Assembly (NCBI GenBank): GCA_023213315.1
Contig: JAKCPI010002722.1
Span: forward strand, 328,286 to 392,285
Length of the DNA: 64,000 nucleotides
Origin: Euborellia annulipes
Taxonomy: Eukaryota; Arthropoda; Insecta; Dermaptera; Anisolabididae
Direction: 5' to 3'
Of the stretch, positions 21,200 through 31,706 are shown in pieces. The notes below the pieces were generated by a model. That model was not told the origin of the DNA and ran no database searches. It saw nothing but the letters and a program-made list of their open reading frames with translations. Each line of letters begins with the position of its first letter. The stretch's first letter is position 1. A program made the position numbers and the translations under genes.

Positions 21200-21238
21200 A
21201 AACAGTCGCGCATGCGCGAAATGCGTGCGCATGCGTAT
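21200..21238. repeat. Alternating purine-pyrimidine GC tract
   Basis: CGCGCATGCGCG and ATGCGTGCGCATGCGT alternate strictly and are striking in such A+T-rich DNA. This composition favours Z-DNA. It is not a known element. Confidence 0.5.
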
Positions 21239-21424
21239 TAAAATAAAAATATAGAGGTAAGAGAAAATAATGATATGTCTCCTGATCGGTACGTCTTTAT
21301 AATGTGATATTTTGCACGTTCTAAAGACGTTTTATTTAGTCATTTGACCAGTTATGATCAATTTCTGACGTCATTTTGACGGGGTGCTGCTAGCTGGGGT
21401 GCTTGTTACACCAGATTTTTGCAT

Positions 21425-21906
21425 TATTATTTTTTTCTCATTCACACTCACACACACATTCACTCCTACACAGTCTTTTCAGCAGCTTAGGACATATGGA
21501 CCCTGTTACGCATTAGTGTGTCAAGCGCCAGCTACCGAGTTTTGAGAAAATTAACATTAAAATTTTTTGTTTTTCATCGGATTATATATAATTTTTGTTG
21601 TCAATTGTGCAAGTAACATTAAATATAAATTTTTTTAGGACATATTTCATAAAAAATACTATTAATTATAGCATTTGAAACAATAATTCCGTGCTTAACT
21701 CAATTTTTAATTTTTTTTTGGCGCTTGACACACTATTGCATAACAGGGTCCATATAAGACTCTGACGATAATCGTTATTTTATGAAAATATCTATTGGGG
21801 GTCCAGGCATTTCTATTTAAAATAAAATCATCGGACTGCCTGGGTCCGAACCCGCGAAGTTCGGTATAAAAACTAGGCACGCTACATACTGCACCAAGCC
21901 CGGGGC
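21425..21906 (-). mobile_element. SINE-1 split by a TA-flanked MITE
   Basis: Inverted tail and CTTTTCAGCAGCTTAGGACATA lie left of the MITE, and TAAGACTCTGACGATAATCG to the head lie right. Removing 21497-21754 restores the SINE-1 motif GCCATATAAGAC. Confidence 0.85.
21497..21752. mobile_element. MITE M1, copy 1, inside SINE-1
   Basis: Inverted termini TGGACCCTGTTACGCATTAG (about 33 bp to GCGCCA) with TA duplicated at 21495 and 21753. A second copy, in opposite orientation, is at 51090-51351. The TA target suggests a Tc1/mariner-type transposase. No protein is encoded. Confidence 0.9.
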
Positions 21907-22329
21907 ATTTTTGCATTTGCATCATACATTTTCTTGTTGTTGACGCTTGCAAGTTGCAATTCTGCTTATTATTCTCCTGAATGTAATTCTTTGATGAACT
22001 ATAAATAGATTTTGCTGTTGATAATGAGCGCGAAACTTGAACATAGATAATTATATTTGTTTTTGTTTTTGTTGGAGGCGGGCGGTTATTTCAACAAACT
22101 TTTTAAGAAGATAGATAGTTAATCCAAATCCAATCAACCGATATATTAACATGTCTCTTACTTGGCAAGCGAGCGAGCCTCTTTACGAACACAATTAAAC
22201 TTGAACCACCCAAAAGTTTATATAATATGAATAATTAATTTTCATGATGAGCATGTAAATTGGATGATGTACCCTTTTGTTTTATGGGAAATTAAATACG
22301 AAAAATGATTACATTCAAATAAGTTTTTT

Positions 22330-22560
22330 ATTTCTTCCTAGCCAAGAGAGAGATAATCCGAAGCCGAGTCCCCCCCCCCCTAGCAGATCGCCAAACTTTG
22401 ATTACATTTGTCTTGTTTTTGTTTGTTTTTCTTTTGTTATCTTGTTTACAGGTAATTCAGTCTGTCTTTCTGTCTGTTTGTCTGTCTATTTGTCAGAAGG
22501 GGGGTGTGTGTGTAAAGGTAGTCTTCGGCTCACACAACAAAAAGTTTTGTTTAACTTTTA
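22330..22560. other. Low-complexity CTGT and poly-C patch
   Basis: A run of C at 22370 and imperfect CTGT repeats at 22456-22495 make up the composition of the open frame here, which I regard as non-coding. Confidence 0.4.
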
Positions 22561-23263
22561 CTAAACAGAAATAAAGCCCCTCGGTGGGAAAAATCCTGGC
22601 TGACTTGTGAAGAGAGGGGGAAGGAACAAAAGAGAAAACCCGAATCGGATAAACTTTTCTTTTTTTTTTTTTTCTTCCATATTTATTAAGGTTTACATAA
22701 ATATCCTTACTGTAAAACATTTGATTTTCAATACCGATTGAATTGATATCCTTTTTTTTCACTTTCTCTATAACTTTAAGAATTTACGGGCTTTTTTTTT
22801 TTGTTTCGAATTCAAACTGAAAACAACAACAACAACAAACTTTGGAAATCGATAATGACGTAAACTCATCATAACAAAATATGGCTCAGAGAGGGTGCTT
22901 AGAATTTCAGCAACCAAACAAGACAAACTGGAAACGGATTTAAGAAAACTTTGAACAAAGCCAATCATTTACTCAAGATTACTTTAAAGTAGCTTAATAG
23001 GTTTATATTAAATAATTTATTTTGAATCCTTATCGAATTGGTTGGGCTTTTAATGTAGTCAATATTGACAATAATATCAACGCCTGAGCCGCTGGTTGGA
23101 AGCAAATAGAGGGTTCGATGGAGTGCGTTCTCTCATTATTTTAATGAATCATTTAGACCTGGCAACAAATTGAGAGGGAGGCTACGGGATGCGGTAAAGA
23201 AATGCCAAACAAGGCGGAACTCAGATGGGTTGAACAATATAATACATATAATATATCTGTAAT

Positions 23264-24187
23264 CATTGGCGTAGCCAAAAATTTTTGTTGGAAAGTTCAT
23301 TGTCGAAATTGTAAGCTAATGCACCTTTAAGAAAATAATTTTTTTTTATTTTTGAAATTCCTATCGGGATCCCCGTTTATTTACCCGAGGTGCTTACGTG
23401 TACGGAGACACACCTCAAAGCCCAACCGGCCTCTGGCCGTAGCCATCCACCGGCCCCCGTGAAGTTACATCATTTCCTATCTCTAACTCCTCCTCCTGCT
23501 TTCGTCTCTAGCTAGTGAACTAATCCTTATTTCTGGTTCCAACCGGCTCCTTATATCCAACCACTTCTATGCTATGGAGGATGTCCTAGTTTGAGGAGGG
23601 ACTCCCTCAGCACCGGCGTGTAGCCTACTCCTTTCGAAGAATGCATCACTGAGAGGGAACCTTCTTTGCGTCCCTTCCACAGGACGGGATGCCACAGCAA
23701 CTCCCTCTCCTCGTAGAGTTGCCTGGGGGCTATTGTGGTGAGATCCTATATTCCAATCCAGGGCTTGCTTGAGGATTTGTTTACATTAATTAAATATTTT
23801 TATTTAATGAAAAATCCTGCAGGCCAAGGATTTGAACAAGGATTTTCTTTGCAGAAGCTGACACCCTAGCTCACTACACCAGCGAGCCCTCCAAGAAAAT
23901 GAAATAATAAATTTTTTTATATAATAGTTTTTATTATTTTTCATTTGAGAGATTTAATCAATTTTAATAGGCTTTAATTTTTTTATAAATCAAGACAAAA
24001 ATCAATTTTCAATGGGAAAATTCTGAATTTTCTTGTATTTTTTGCGTTTTATTTAAATTTTTAAATTTTTTTTTTTAATCTAGAGAAAATTATTACATTT
24101 TTTGTATTATAGAGCTTAAATATCTAGTCATGGCTTGGGTCCAATGAGGGGAGCTTGAACCCTCCTCCCCCCGTGGCTACGCCTATG
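23264..24187. mobile_element. hAT element, 924 bp, 8-bp TSD TCTGTAAT
   Basis: Termini CATTGGCGTAGCC and GGCTACGCCTATG. TCTGTAAT flanks it at 23256 and 24188. The interior is an A+T-rich non-coding filler plus an inserted SINE, so it is non-autonomous. Confidence 0.85.
23339..23892 (-). mobile_element. SINE-H, tRNA-headed, inserted in the hAT element
   Basis: Read on the minus strand it starts GGAGGGCTCGCTGGTGTAG (A-box region) with B box GTTCAAATCC, then a body of about 450 bp rich in C blocks, and a poly-A tail. AAGAAAAT direct repeats flank it (23329 and 23893). Pieces of the same body occur at 39130 and 41274. The body is longer than that of a usual SINE. Confidence 0.7.
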
Positions 24188-24448
24188 TCTGTAATCATAT
24201 AGAGGAAGTTTGGGAGAGTCCCGGAAAAATCCGCAAATTCTCAAAAGGGGAGGCGCAAAAAATTCTAGTGTGTGTGATTGGGAAAAAAGTGTGAATGTTT
24301 AAAAAAAAATCTGGTGTGACTGGTCAACAGCACACAACTTTCTCTTATCTTCGGTAATCGAAAGTTGTGTTCTGTGCTTGTCAGACCAGATTTTTTGTGT
24401 CGATATATATACTTAGTTTCCGCCGATATATTAAAATTCAAAATGTAA

Positions 24449-24590
24449 TTTTTTTTTTTTTTTTTTTTTTTTTAAACCCTTTTCGGCTACAGAGGCAGAG
24501 GGGTGTATATTTATTAATATATTTTTTAAAAATACATAGTACCGCTGGCTGGGGACGTTCCACACGCTGATTGCTCGGGGTCACCAGCTT
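24449..24590 (-). mobile_element. SINE-F part of a composite insertion
   Basis: A run of T (its poly-A tail) is followed by CCCTTTTCGGCTACAGAGGC and a GC-rich head portion (GCTGGCTGGGGACG). It lies directly next to SINE-1 and the two share one pair of AAATGTAA repeats. Confidence 0.65.
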
Positions 24591-24838
24591 TTTTTAAAAA
24601 CATTCACACTTTTTTCTCATTCACACTCACATTCATACAGTCTTTTCGGCAACTTAGGCCATATAAGACTTTGACGATAACCGTTGTAGAGAATATATCT
24701 ATTGTGGGGTCAGGCATTTCTATTTAAGCCATCTGGTATCCAAATGGCTTAAATAAAATCATCGGACTGCCTGGGTCCGAACCCGCGACGTTTGGTATAG
24801 GAGGTAGGCACGCTACCTACTACGCCAAACCCGGGGGC
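24591..24838 (-). mobile_element. SINE-1, full length, part of the composite insertion
   Basis: Inverted full-length SINE-1 from tail to AACCCGGGGGC head, including a B-box complement at 24776. The flanking repeat AAATGTAA (24441 and 24839) encloses both SINEs, implying a chimeric transcript or insertion of one SINE into the tail of the other. Confidence 0.85.
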
Positions 24839-24975
24839 AAATGTAAAATTTATAAACGGGAGAAAATATTTATATTATGTTACGAGTTACCATGGCAACC
24901 ATTTCTCCTTTCTTTTCTATGGAGTGCAAGAGTAAAGTGGTCGTCAGAAGATTTCAATGGCAAAGAAGACATTTT

Positions 24976-25224
24976 TTTTTTTTAACACTCACTTTTTTCT
25001 CATTCACACTCACATTCACACAGTCTTTTCGGCAACTCAGGCCATATAAGACTTTTACTATATCCGTTATTGATTAATATACATTTATTGGGGGTCCAGG
25101 CATACTTATTTAAGTCATTTGGTATCCAATTGGCTTAAATAAAATCATCGGACTGCCTGGGGTCTGAACCCGCGACTTTTGGTATGCGAGGTTAGCACGC
25201 TAACCCAAGCCCCGAGGGCTATCT
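24976..25224 (-). mobile_element. SINE-1, full length, short TSD
   Basis: Inverted SINE-1 with all blocks. ACATTTT occurs at 24969 and 25225, and family A reads through when one copy is removed. Confidence 0.85.
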
Positions 25225-25734
25225 ACATTTTAAAGAGAATCTAAAAAATAATTGATTGTTGAATTTAAATCAAAATCGTTGGAGCGAATTTTGAGAAAAT
25301 CGAAAAAAAAAAAAAAAACTGAAAAAGTACATCAGTAAAGTACTAGTAATCTTGAGCCGATTTTTTACAAAAGCTTCGTGTCACGTGCCAGGGGGGTGCC
25401 TAACTTAAATATAATATTTCAACCTCGTAGCTCTTTTCGTTCCTGTGATATTTTCTTCACAGACAGTCAGACAGACAATGTCGCGAAAACCACTTTTTCG
25501 GACTCAGGGGATCCATTAAAATTACATTGACATCGAATTTTTGACATGAAACCAATACTTTTCTCTCTCTCTATATATTAACATATACATATAGGTAAGA
25601 GAAAGCAAAAAAAGTAAAATTTAAATAACAGTCTATTTCAAGTTGTTTATTTTTTTAATAAATAAGAAATTATACATAACATTTAAGATATTATATATAT
25701 CGCGTTGCTTTCCAACTGAGATCATATACCCGAA

Positions 25735-25809
25735 TGTCGTGCTGTGGTCTAGTGGTAAGGACACTCCGAGTACAAATTGGAGGATCCGTGGTTCAACTCC
25801 CGGCGGTAC
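25735..25809 (+). tRNA. Degenerate tRNA-Cys-like sequence (pseudo-tRNA)
   Basis: A box TGGTCTAGTGGTAAGGACA and a T loop TTCAACT are present. The anticodon arm is TCCGA/TTGGA with loop GTACAAA, which places ACA at 34-36. The acceptor stem has two mismatches and the T stem two, so function is doubtful. It is flanked by the inverted repeat CATATACCCGAA (25723) / TTCGGGTATATG (25821), unusual for a tRNA gene and for a SINE. Confidence 0.5.
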
Positions 25810-26410
25810 AACCTTATTTTTTCGGGTATATGAATTAATAAATATTTATTTATTATATAGTTGTTTTTTTTATTATAAATTTTTAGAAGATAAAAAGTCA
25901 AGAATTTCGAAATCTACTTCTGTAAGCCTGCCTATTTCTTAGAAAAACTAAGTAGATATATAAATCAAGGAGAGAGAGAGAGAGCGAAATACTTCTTAAC
26001 AAGCTTTAGCAGGCAGCGTTGTAGCGTACCTCCCTCGTGTTTATGTGGTGAAAATTTGGACAAGGCCCAAGAACTCTTATCTAAAGATTTATTTCATTAA
26101 ATGTTTTTAGATTTATCCGATGTCTGAACTTGAACTTTGTGTCTTAAAGGTCTTAAAGTTAAAAGCTACTCAAACTAAGTATAAAAGAGAGAGAAAGAGA
26201 GAAAAAAAATAATGATTTAAATATTAACTTTATTTTACTATCTCATCTCTTTTTACTTATTTTGTGTTAGTATGAAAAAGCAAAACAAATAGAAGCTGGT
26301 GACAAGGAAATGAGGACACAGCGGGATTAATAAAAAAAAGCAAATATCCTTTCGGATAAAATTCAAGACACAAGAGAACAGAATAAATAAATGTTGCACT
26401 CAGAACTAAC

Positions 26411-26652
26411 TATGGCCCTTGGGTTTGGTATAGATGGTAGCGTGCTAACCTCCTATACCGAGGGTTCGGATCCCAGGCAGTCCGATGATTTTATTTAAGC
26501 CATTTGGATACCAAATGGCTTAAATAGAAATGGCTGGAACCCCCAATAGATAAATTTACAAATAACGAGTATCGTCAAAGTCTTATATGGCCTAAGTTGC
26601 CGAAAGGACTGTGTGTATGTGTGTGTGAGTGGTAAAAAAGTGTGTGTTTAAA
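26411..26652 (+). mobile_element. SINE-1, full length
   Basis: Head CTTGGGTTTGGTATAGATGG, shortened B-box region (GGGTTCGGATCCC), AAGCCATTTGG/CCAAATGGCTT hairpin, CCCCCAATAGATA, GCCTAAGTTGCCGAAAGGAC and GTGTGTGAGTGG tail. Confidence 0.85.
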
Positions 26653-26683
26653 AGACAGTGTTGCTAAGCGTAATTTCTGACCT

Positions 26684-26715
26684 GACGTTTCGGTCCTGTT
26701 TAGGGCCATCTTCAG
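26684..26715 (-). ncRNA. Hammerhead motif, core intact, stems partly mismatched
   Basis: Minus strand: CTGAAGA, T, stem II GGCCC/GGACC with one mismatch, GAAA, ACGT, H17 = C. Stem I keeps only two pairs next to the core (CT/AG), so activity is doubtful. Confidence 0.55.
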
Positions 26716-26728
26716 AGCTATTCCGCGA

Positions 26729-26930
26729 ACACGAGGTACCCGGGCTGAGACAGGCAGTCCTGTTATTTGTATGTCTGCCTCTTCCGTCCTCTTTTCAACA
26801 GGCGTCAGACCGTGGGACGGGCCGGCCTATTCTATTTCTTCCTGTCGCAAAACGCATGGAGGGAAAGAGTGAGATCCGCCTATTCCGCATCGCCGGAATA
26901 AGGCGAGGACAGAAGAAGAAGAAGAAGAAG
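26729..26930 (+). mobile_element. SINE-C, second copy
   Basis: CACGAGGTACCCGGGCTGAG through CTCTTTTCAACAG, GACGGGCCGGCCTAT and GGCGAGGACAGAAGAAG parallels 14076-14301. The first 40 bp of that copy are missing here. Confidence 0.75.
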
Positions 26931-26973
26931 TCTATGAATTGTTCTGGTAATAGCTCTGAATATAGTTCTAAAC

Positions 26974-27064
26974 CATGGGCGTAACTAGGATTCCCCGCCC
27001 CAATATGCCTTCTAGGCCTCCCGGAGAATGGCTGGTCCCATGCCCCCAGCCGAATTCCCTCATG
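26974..27064. mobile_element. Very short hAT-like insertion, 8-bp TSD TTCTAAAC
   Basis: CATGGGCGTAACTAGG ... CCCTCATG bounded by TTCTAAAC at 26966 and 27065. Only the outermost bases are inverted, so one end is probably truncated or decayed. Confidence 0.6.
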
Positions 27065-27284
27065 TTCTAAACAAGACCAAAACGTCAGCTCTGAGGGGGA
27101 AATAAATGATAATACCCTTACTTGCACTCTCTTTAATTTCTAATTCTACCTAGAAATAATACAATCAGCTATTAAAAAAAACTTCAAATAAATATTTTTT
27201 GACTTTGGAAGGGCAGGTTAGTTTCTTGGCAATGAGAAAATATTTTTTTAGAGTGTCTTCTCCGAATTTTTCGAAGGTATTTTT

Positions 27285-27711
27285 TAGGGTCCGACCGAAA
27301 CAAGATTTTCAGCCGAAACCGAAACCGAATATTCGGCCTCGATCTTAGTTTCGGCCGAAACCGTAACCGAAACCGAAACTTGTATTTCCTATAAAAAATT
27401 ATTATTATTTTAACTTTTTTTTCTTTTTGAAATTTTTTCCGCCCTGCGGAAAATTTTTTTCCCCTCCCTTGAAAATCATTTTACCTTTTTTTTAGGGAGA
27501 CGAAATTTTTTTCAGCACCTTTTCCGCTTTTGCAAATCATTTGAGCTTTTTTTTTGCATGCGAGTCTCATCCCATCTCTTCAGACTCAGGTTTCGGCCGG
27601 CCGAAAGGTTCGGCTACTTTTTGGCCGAAACCGAAACTACGGCCGAAACCAGGATTTTTGGCCGAAACTGGCCGAAACCGTAACCGAAACCGAATATTCG
27701 GTCGGTTCCTA
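27285..27711. mobile_element. hAT element with CCGAAAC repeats, TSD GTATTTTT
   Basis: TAGGGTCCGACCGAAAC and GTTTCGG..GGTCGGTTCCTA are inverted ends. GTATTTTT is duplicated at 27277 and 27712. The sub-termini consist of tandem CCGAAAC units. A shorter relative is at 38429-38728, in the opposite orientation. Confidence 0.85.
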
Positions 27712-27859
27712 GTATTTTTAGCACTTCTTTATCGGCCGCTGTACAAAAATATAAAAATAAACAAAATAATGAATGCCACATAAAAGTTAAAAATTTCGGA
27801 CCGACACGTCAGAATGGCAGATCTATGGATATCAGCAGTCGTCAATAGCAAATAAAGCT

Positions 27860-27960
27860 ATGTTTCTTCCATTATTGTAAAGCGACATTTCGCTCGACTA
27901 TGCATGCGCCCCTCTTCTTGGCTAGAGTTCAGTCAACAGAAAACCCCTCTTTCTGAGGCG
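27860..27960 (-). ncRNA. Decayed hammerhead motif
   Basis: GCGACATTTCGCTCGACTATGC...TTCTTGGCTAGAGTTCAGTC is a diverged version of 20815-20880. The core and stem II are broken. Confidence 0.4.
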
Positions 27961-28737
27961 ACGATTTACTGAAGTAAGGGCTTCGTTGAAATAAACCAGC
28001 TGATTATCAAGTCTCTATGGATAGAGATGAAATATAAATGTCGTAACGTAGTTAAGTAAACGTGGTGTGAGTGGCCTGTGACGTCATGGCTCTTAGCGTC
28101 ACGGCTTCTAACGCGAGATGCTGATAGAAAGGCGAAAAAATTTGAGGTCATTAAATAAAAGTTTCACTTAAAAAAAAAAACAAAATTGCATTTACGTATT
28201 TTAAATATTAATAACTTCTTCACTCAAAAATAAATTTATATTCAATATTTATTTATTTATTTATATCTTTTTCAAATTAATTAACTCCAATTATAAGTAA
28301 ATAAATAGCGAGTTGTACAAAAAAAAAAAAAACAAACAAGTTTTTGTGTCATCATCACTCCATCTATCTTTTCGTGGGGGTGTAGGGGGAGTGTTCAATT
28401 AGCAAAAGCACTTTTTGTTTTGTTGTTTCTATTTTTGCATAATTTGATTGGCTTTTGACACCTTTTGTAGAGGAGAGAATTGATTTAATTAAATTTATTG
28501 ATCCGCTCGTTCAAAAACAAAAGCCCTCTGGGCTAGCTAACAGCAGCTAGCGATACAAACAATAGCTAGCTAGCTAGCTGCCTGAAACTCAACTAATCGT
28601 AAGGAAAACGAACCAACATCAACTACGGGATATAGCGAGTGTTGTAGGTACTGGAGCATCCTTTAATCCAATGAATTTAAAGAGATATTCAACAAGATGG
28701 AAATTTTATTTATTTTCAAATAAAAGTTCATACCAGC

Positions 28738-28800
28738 TTATTGGTCAGAGGCAGAGCATTGCCTTCTGATACGGAAAGTCAAGGGTTAACATTCCATCCC
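28738..28800 (+). other. tRNA-like fragment
   Basis: TATTGGTCAGAGGCAGAGC resembles a D arm, CCTTCTGATACGG an anticodon arm and GGGTTAACATTCC a mutated B box. Flanks show no SINE body. Probably a tRNA pseudogene or SINE head. Confidence 0.35.
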
Positions 28801-28831
28801 AGGCAAACAAATTTTTTTCAATTGAATTGCA

Positions 28832-29146
28832 TTTTTACTTTCTCTTACCTCTATATTTGTTAATATATAGAGAAAAAATATGAAATCTGAATCCAAAAAA
28901 AATGGTTTTCGCGGCATGGTCTGTCTGTGAACAAAATATCTCAAGAACAAAAAGAGCTAGGAAGTTGAAATTTTATACAGTATTTAAGTTAGGCACCTCC
29001 ATGGGAGGTGACACGAAGCTTTTGAACAAAATCGACCAAAGAGTACTAGTACTTTACTGATGCACTTTTTCAGTTTTTTTTTTTTTCTATTTTCTCAAGA
29101 TTCGCTCCAAAGATTTTGATTAAAATTCAAAAATCACTTATTTTTT
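28832..29146 (-). mobile_element. Family A, 3' half
   Basis: Inverted: 3' hairpin, CTGAATCCAAAAA block, very short GTCTGT repeat, AAAGAGCTAGGAAGTTGAAA, GTACTAGTAC and the CAAAAATCACTTATTTTTTA block. It ends before the 5' hairpin. Confidence 0.8.
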
Positions 29147-29309
29147 AACTTAAACTTAGCTTGGCAACCGTCCGAAATGGAGAGTTCCATTCTGATCCCG
29201 CCAAATGTAACATTCCTTCCGTAATTCCCTTTTCCCCGCCAAAGGGACGATATTCATTATAAGTTGACATTTCGCGTTGATCATTTTTATAATCACCTCT
29301 GAAACTAAC

Positions 29310-29457
29310 GATCTTCCTTCAGTTCGACACTAAACTCCCTGCACCACTTTCGGACGTGTTGAACGGACATACACTAATCGCTATACACATTTGTCAACTG
29401 AAGATGAATATCCACTGGTGGAGTCCCTTTGGCGTGCAAAATGCGAATTACAAAATC
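29310..29457 (-). pseudogene. Mariner-type transposase N-terminal HTH remnant
   Basis: On the minus strand a frame reads DFVIRILHAKG, then DIHLQLTNVYSD, a stop, and MSVQHVRKWCREF. The MSVQHVRKWCREF string is typical of the first helix-turn-helix in IS630/Tc1/mariner-family transposases and their domesticated relatives. One in-frame stop and loss of the catalytic part show it is dead. Flanking inverted strings (CCGTCCGAAATGGAGAG near 29168 and its complement near 29510) may be rearranged element DNA. Confidence 0.65.
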
Positions 29458-29614
29458 AAGGGTGAGATTTGCTTCTGCTCTTCATTTGGCGAGATCAACA
29501 ATGGGGCTCTCCATCTCGGACGGAACGGCCGCACACAGCGGTGTTGCGGGATTTCGCCTCGCACCTTCCCGTGTGGCTGGAGCTTTTTGGGAACCTTATT
29601 TTTGGATCAATTTA

Positions 29615-29945
29615 AGGTAAACTCCCCAGTAATGGAACAGGGACCATTTTGAAAAGAAGATAAAAAAAAATAAAAATTCAGTGGGATATTTTGACATGCC
29701 AGGCCAACATAAACAAGTTGTGTCTTCTCTGCATCATTCCGAGCTTCAGTGCATCCGTTGTATTGATGCATCCATCACAAAAATATTTTTGCATCATCGG
29801 ATGCGCTGATGCAGAAAAGACACAACTTGTTTATATATATATATATATGCAATAATTTCAAAATAACCCACTGAATTCTTTTTTTTTATCTTCTTTTCAA
29901 AATGGCCATCTACTAGTCCCTGGCCCATTACTGGGGTGTTTACCT
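29615..29945. mobile_element. Foldback MITE, TA duplication
   Basis: Long inverted ends start AGGTAAACTCCCCAGTAATG, with TTTTGAAAAGAAGATAAAAA further in; a second inverted pair (ACAAGTTGTGTCTTTTC-type) lies in the middle. TA flanks at 29613 and 29946. Non-coding. Confidence 0.75.
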
Positions 29946-30831
29946 TATGTAATATTGAGAAACTGAGAAATTTTTGGCTTAATCATGGTTAGTTTCTTGA
30001 CCGAAACTAAAGTATTGCATATCAGTCGTCTTTCAATTAAATTATTATTTCACCTTGCACAAACACTTGCAACCTGTCTTCATAATTCTCTATAAGTTAC
30101 CGAGTATTTTTACCGCTCCCGGTGGGCCGATTAACTCCTCGTTTAAATACCTTCTTACGATCACTTAGGAGTATAAATTTGCCATATCTCATATTAATCT
30201 GATGAATAGTTCCAGAGATAAAAGCAAAAAAGTAAACTTCACACACACATTTACGAGATTTTTCCCGATAATATTACAGTGACGTCATTAAAATCACCTT
30301 CTCGTAATTGAATTGAAAGAAGAAGAAAAAAAAGTGATGGAATTTTTTTTGATTATTATTTAAATCCTAGGTAATTGAAGGTCAAGTGATAGTGATAGGA
30401 GCAGCCGAAGGGCTGTAATAGAGCTGAGATTCGAGGGCAGACAGGCAGGCCAAAGGGACAGGTGGAATATAATCCATTAGCGAAATTAGATCGTATTATT
30501 ATAAATGAAGGTCTTAACCAAATACAACATTAGTAATCATTAAATTAAACACATAACGTTGCGAAAATTGCTCAGCCAATTTCTGTTGACGGGCTAAAAA
30601 AAATTTAAAAAAATAAACGTGAGGCAGCGGATTTTACGGTTCTCTGCTTTTCTATTATTTATATTATATAAAAGGACTCTATGTACCGTATTTTTAATTA
30701 AAATATCAAAATAATAATGTTCTTACATTAATGGTTTGATGTTATTTATGAGAGCTGTTTTGGTTATTTCTCAAAATATGTGAAAAAATTAAAATTTCTT
30801 TGAATTCAAGCGTACACTCGGGACGATAACA

Positions 30832-30930
30832 CAGTTCTTTCGGCATCTGAGGCCATCTAGACTTTAAAGGATAAGTTGTATAGATTATTAACGTTACGTG
30901 TGGTACAGGCACATTTAGTATGCAAATGAT
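30832..30930 (-). mobile_element. SINE-1, diverged fragment
   Basis: TTCTTTCGGCATCTGAGGCC to GGCACATTTAGTATGCAAATGATTTAAATA follows SINE-1 order, without head or tail. Confidence 0.5.
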
Positions 30931-30937
30931 TTAAATA

Positions 30938-31105
30938 AATTCTATTGATACTATGTAGGCAGCCAGGAGAAATAAAACGCAATTTTATTTCAGTGTGCAC
31001 TCGAAACGTCGACGGGCACACTGAAATAAAATTTATTTCTAGTCCTGGCTGGCAACATAGTATCAATAGCATAGAGAATTTCCAGCCAAAGAAAATATAT
31101 CTTTG
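30938..31105. mobile_element. Palindromic element with hammerhead 3' core
   Basis: Arms TTCTATTGATACTATG and CATAGTATCAATAG and inner arms AATTTTATTTCAGTGTGC / GCACACTGAAATAAAATT face each other. The centre contains CGAAACGTCGAC at 31002, the right part of a hammerhead core; no CTGANGA precedes it. The opposite-arm remnant is lost. Confidence 0.55.
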
Positions 31106-31138
31106 ATTTAAATAAATATTCATGGACTGTTTACGAAC

Positions 31139-31401
31139 CAGTGGCGTAGCGATGGGGGTTGGGCAAAGGGCTCTTCATGCCCCGGGCGCTACTCACAAAA
31201 GGACCAAATGGTCTGCAAAACAAAAAATTGCTACATTTTAGCTTTATTTGTTACTTTTTGATTTTATTTATTTTACTTTATTTATTTATTAATTTGCGAG
31301 TATATTTTACATATAATATTATATGGTTTTTGAATGGGGGGGGGGGGGAGCGCTAAAAAGGTATTGTGCCCCGGGCGCGAGTTAAGCTCGCTACTCCACT
31401 G
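31139..31401. mobile_element. hAT MITE, TSD TTACGAAC/TTACGATC
   Basis: CAGTGGCGTAGCGATGG and GCTCGCTACTCCACTG ends, 263 bp. It is the same family as 54063-54492: both share TTCATGCCCCGGGCGCTACTC (interrupted in the latter) and CCCCGGGCGCGAGTTAAGCT. The open frame inside is incidental. Confidence 0.85.
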
Positions 31402-31706
31402 TTACGATCTGAACCCACTCTGAGATTTACAATAATTTTTTTTTAATCAATTTTTAACAACAAAAGGAGATGTCTTCCGTCTATGGTTGCGTAGACTGTC
31501 TACGGTAGACCCAGATATTTCCAGTTACCCTCCACACCTTGGAAATTAATGTTGTATCAGGAGGATGTATGGCTGTAGAGTAGATGTTGAAAGAGGTAAA
31601 AAAAAAAAAAAAAAACAAGAAGGAAATGGAGCCAATGTAGTTTCTTTATTGATATTCAGCCTACGGCTAATGTTTCGATCCGGGAAAGTATATATGCCTT
31701 TTTGGC

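Larger units (their letters stand above)
24304..25614 (+). mobile_element. Family A copy with two SINE insertions
   Basis: The 5' hairpin, ATTCAAAATGTAA, GTTACCATGGCAACC, AATAATTGATTG and 3' GGTAAGAGAAAG are collinear once 24449-24846 and 24976-25224 are removed. A fragment of SINE-1 tail precedes it at 24266. Confidence 0.85.
26670..27120. mobile_element. Hammerhead-type palindrome broken by SINE-C and an hAT MITE
   Basis: The left arm carries CTGACGTTTCGGTCCTGTTTAG and the right arm keeps AACAAGACCAAAACGTCAGCTC. SINE-C (26729-26930) and an hAT MITE (26974-27064) have entered it. Confidence 0.55.

Noticed and set aside
24776..25220. SINE-1 heads as functional tRNA genes
   Set aside because: Boxes are present but the cloverleaf stems do not close, and all copies continue into the same SINE body.
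26658..27127. Long overlapping open frames on both strands (over 100 codons each)
   Set aside because: They run across a SINE-C copy, a hammerhead-type arm and an hAT MITE; no domain, and the composition follows the repeats.
28566..28585. CTAG repeat as a regulatory site
   Set aside because: It is a simple tetranucleotide repeat (TAGCTAGCTAGCTAGCTG) with no other context.
29356..29652. Plus-strand open frame of 98 codons with moderate GC
   Set aside because: It is antisense to the mariner transposase relic and ends in the MITE at 29615; no domain.
30990..31020. GAAACGTC in the 30938 palindrome as an active hammerhead
   Set aside because: The CTGANGA half is missing on both strands.
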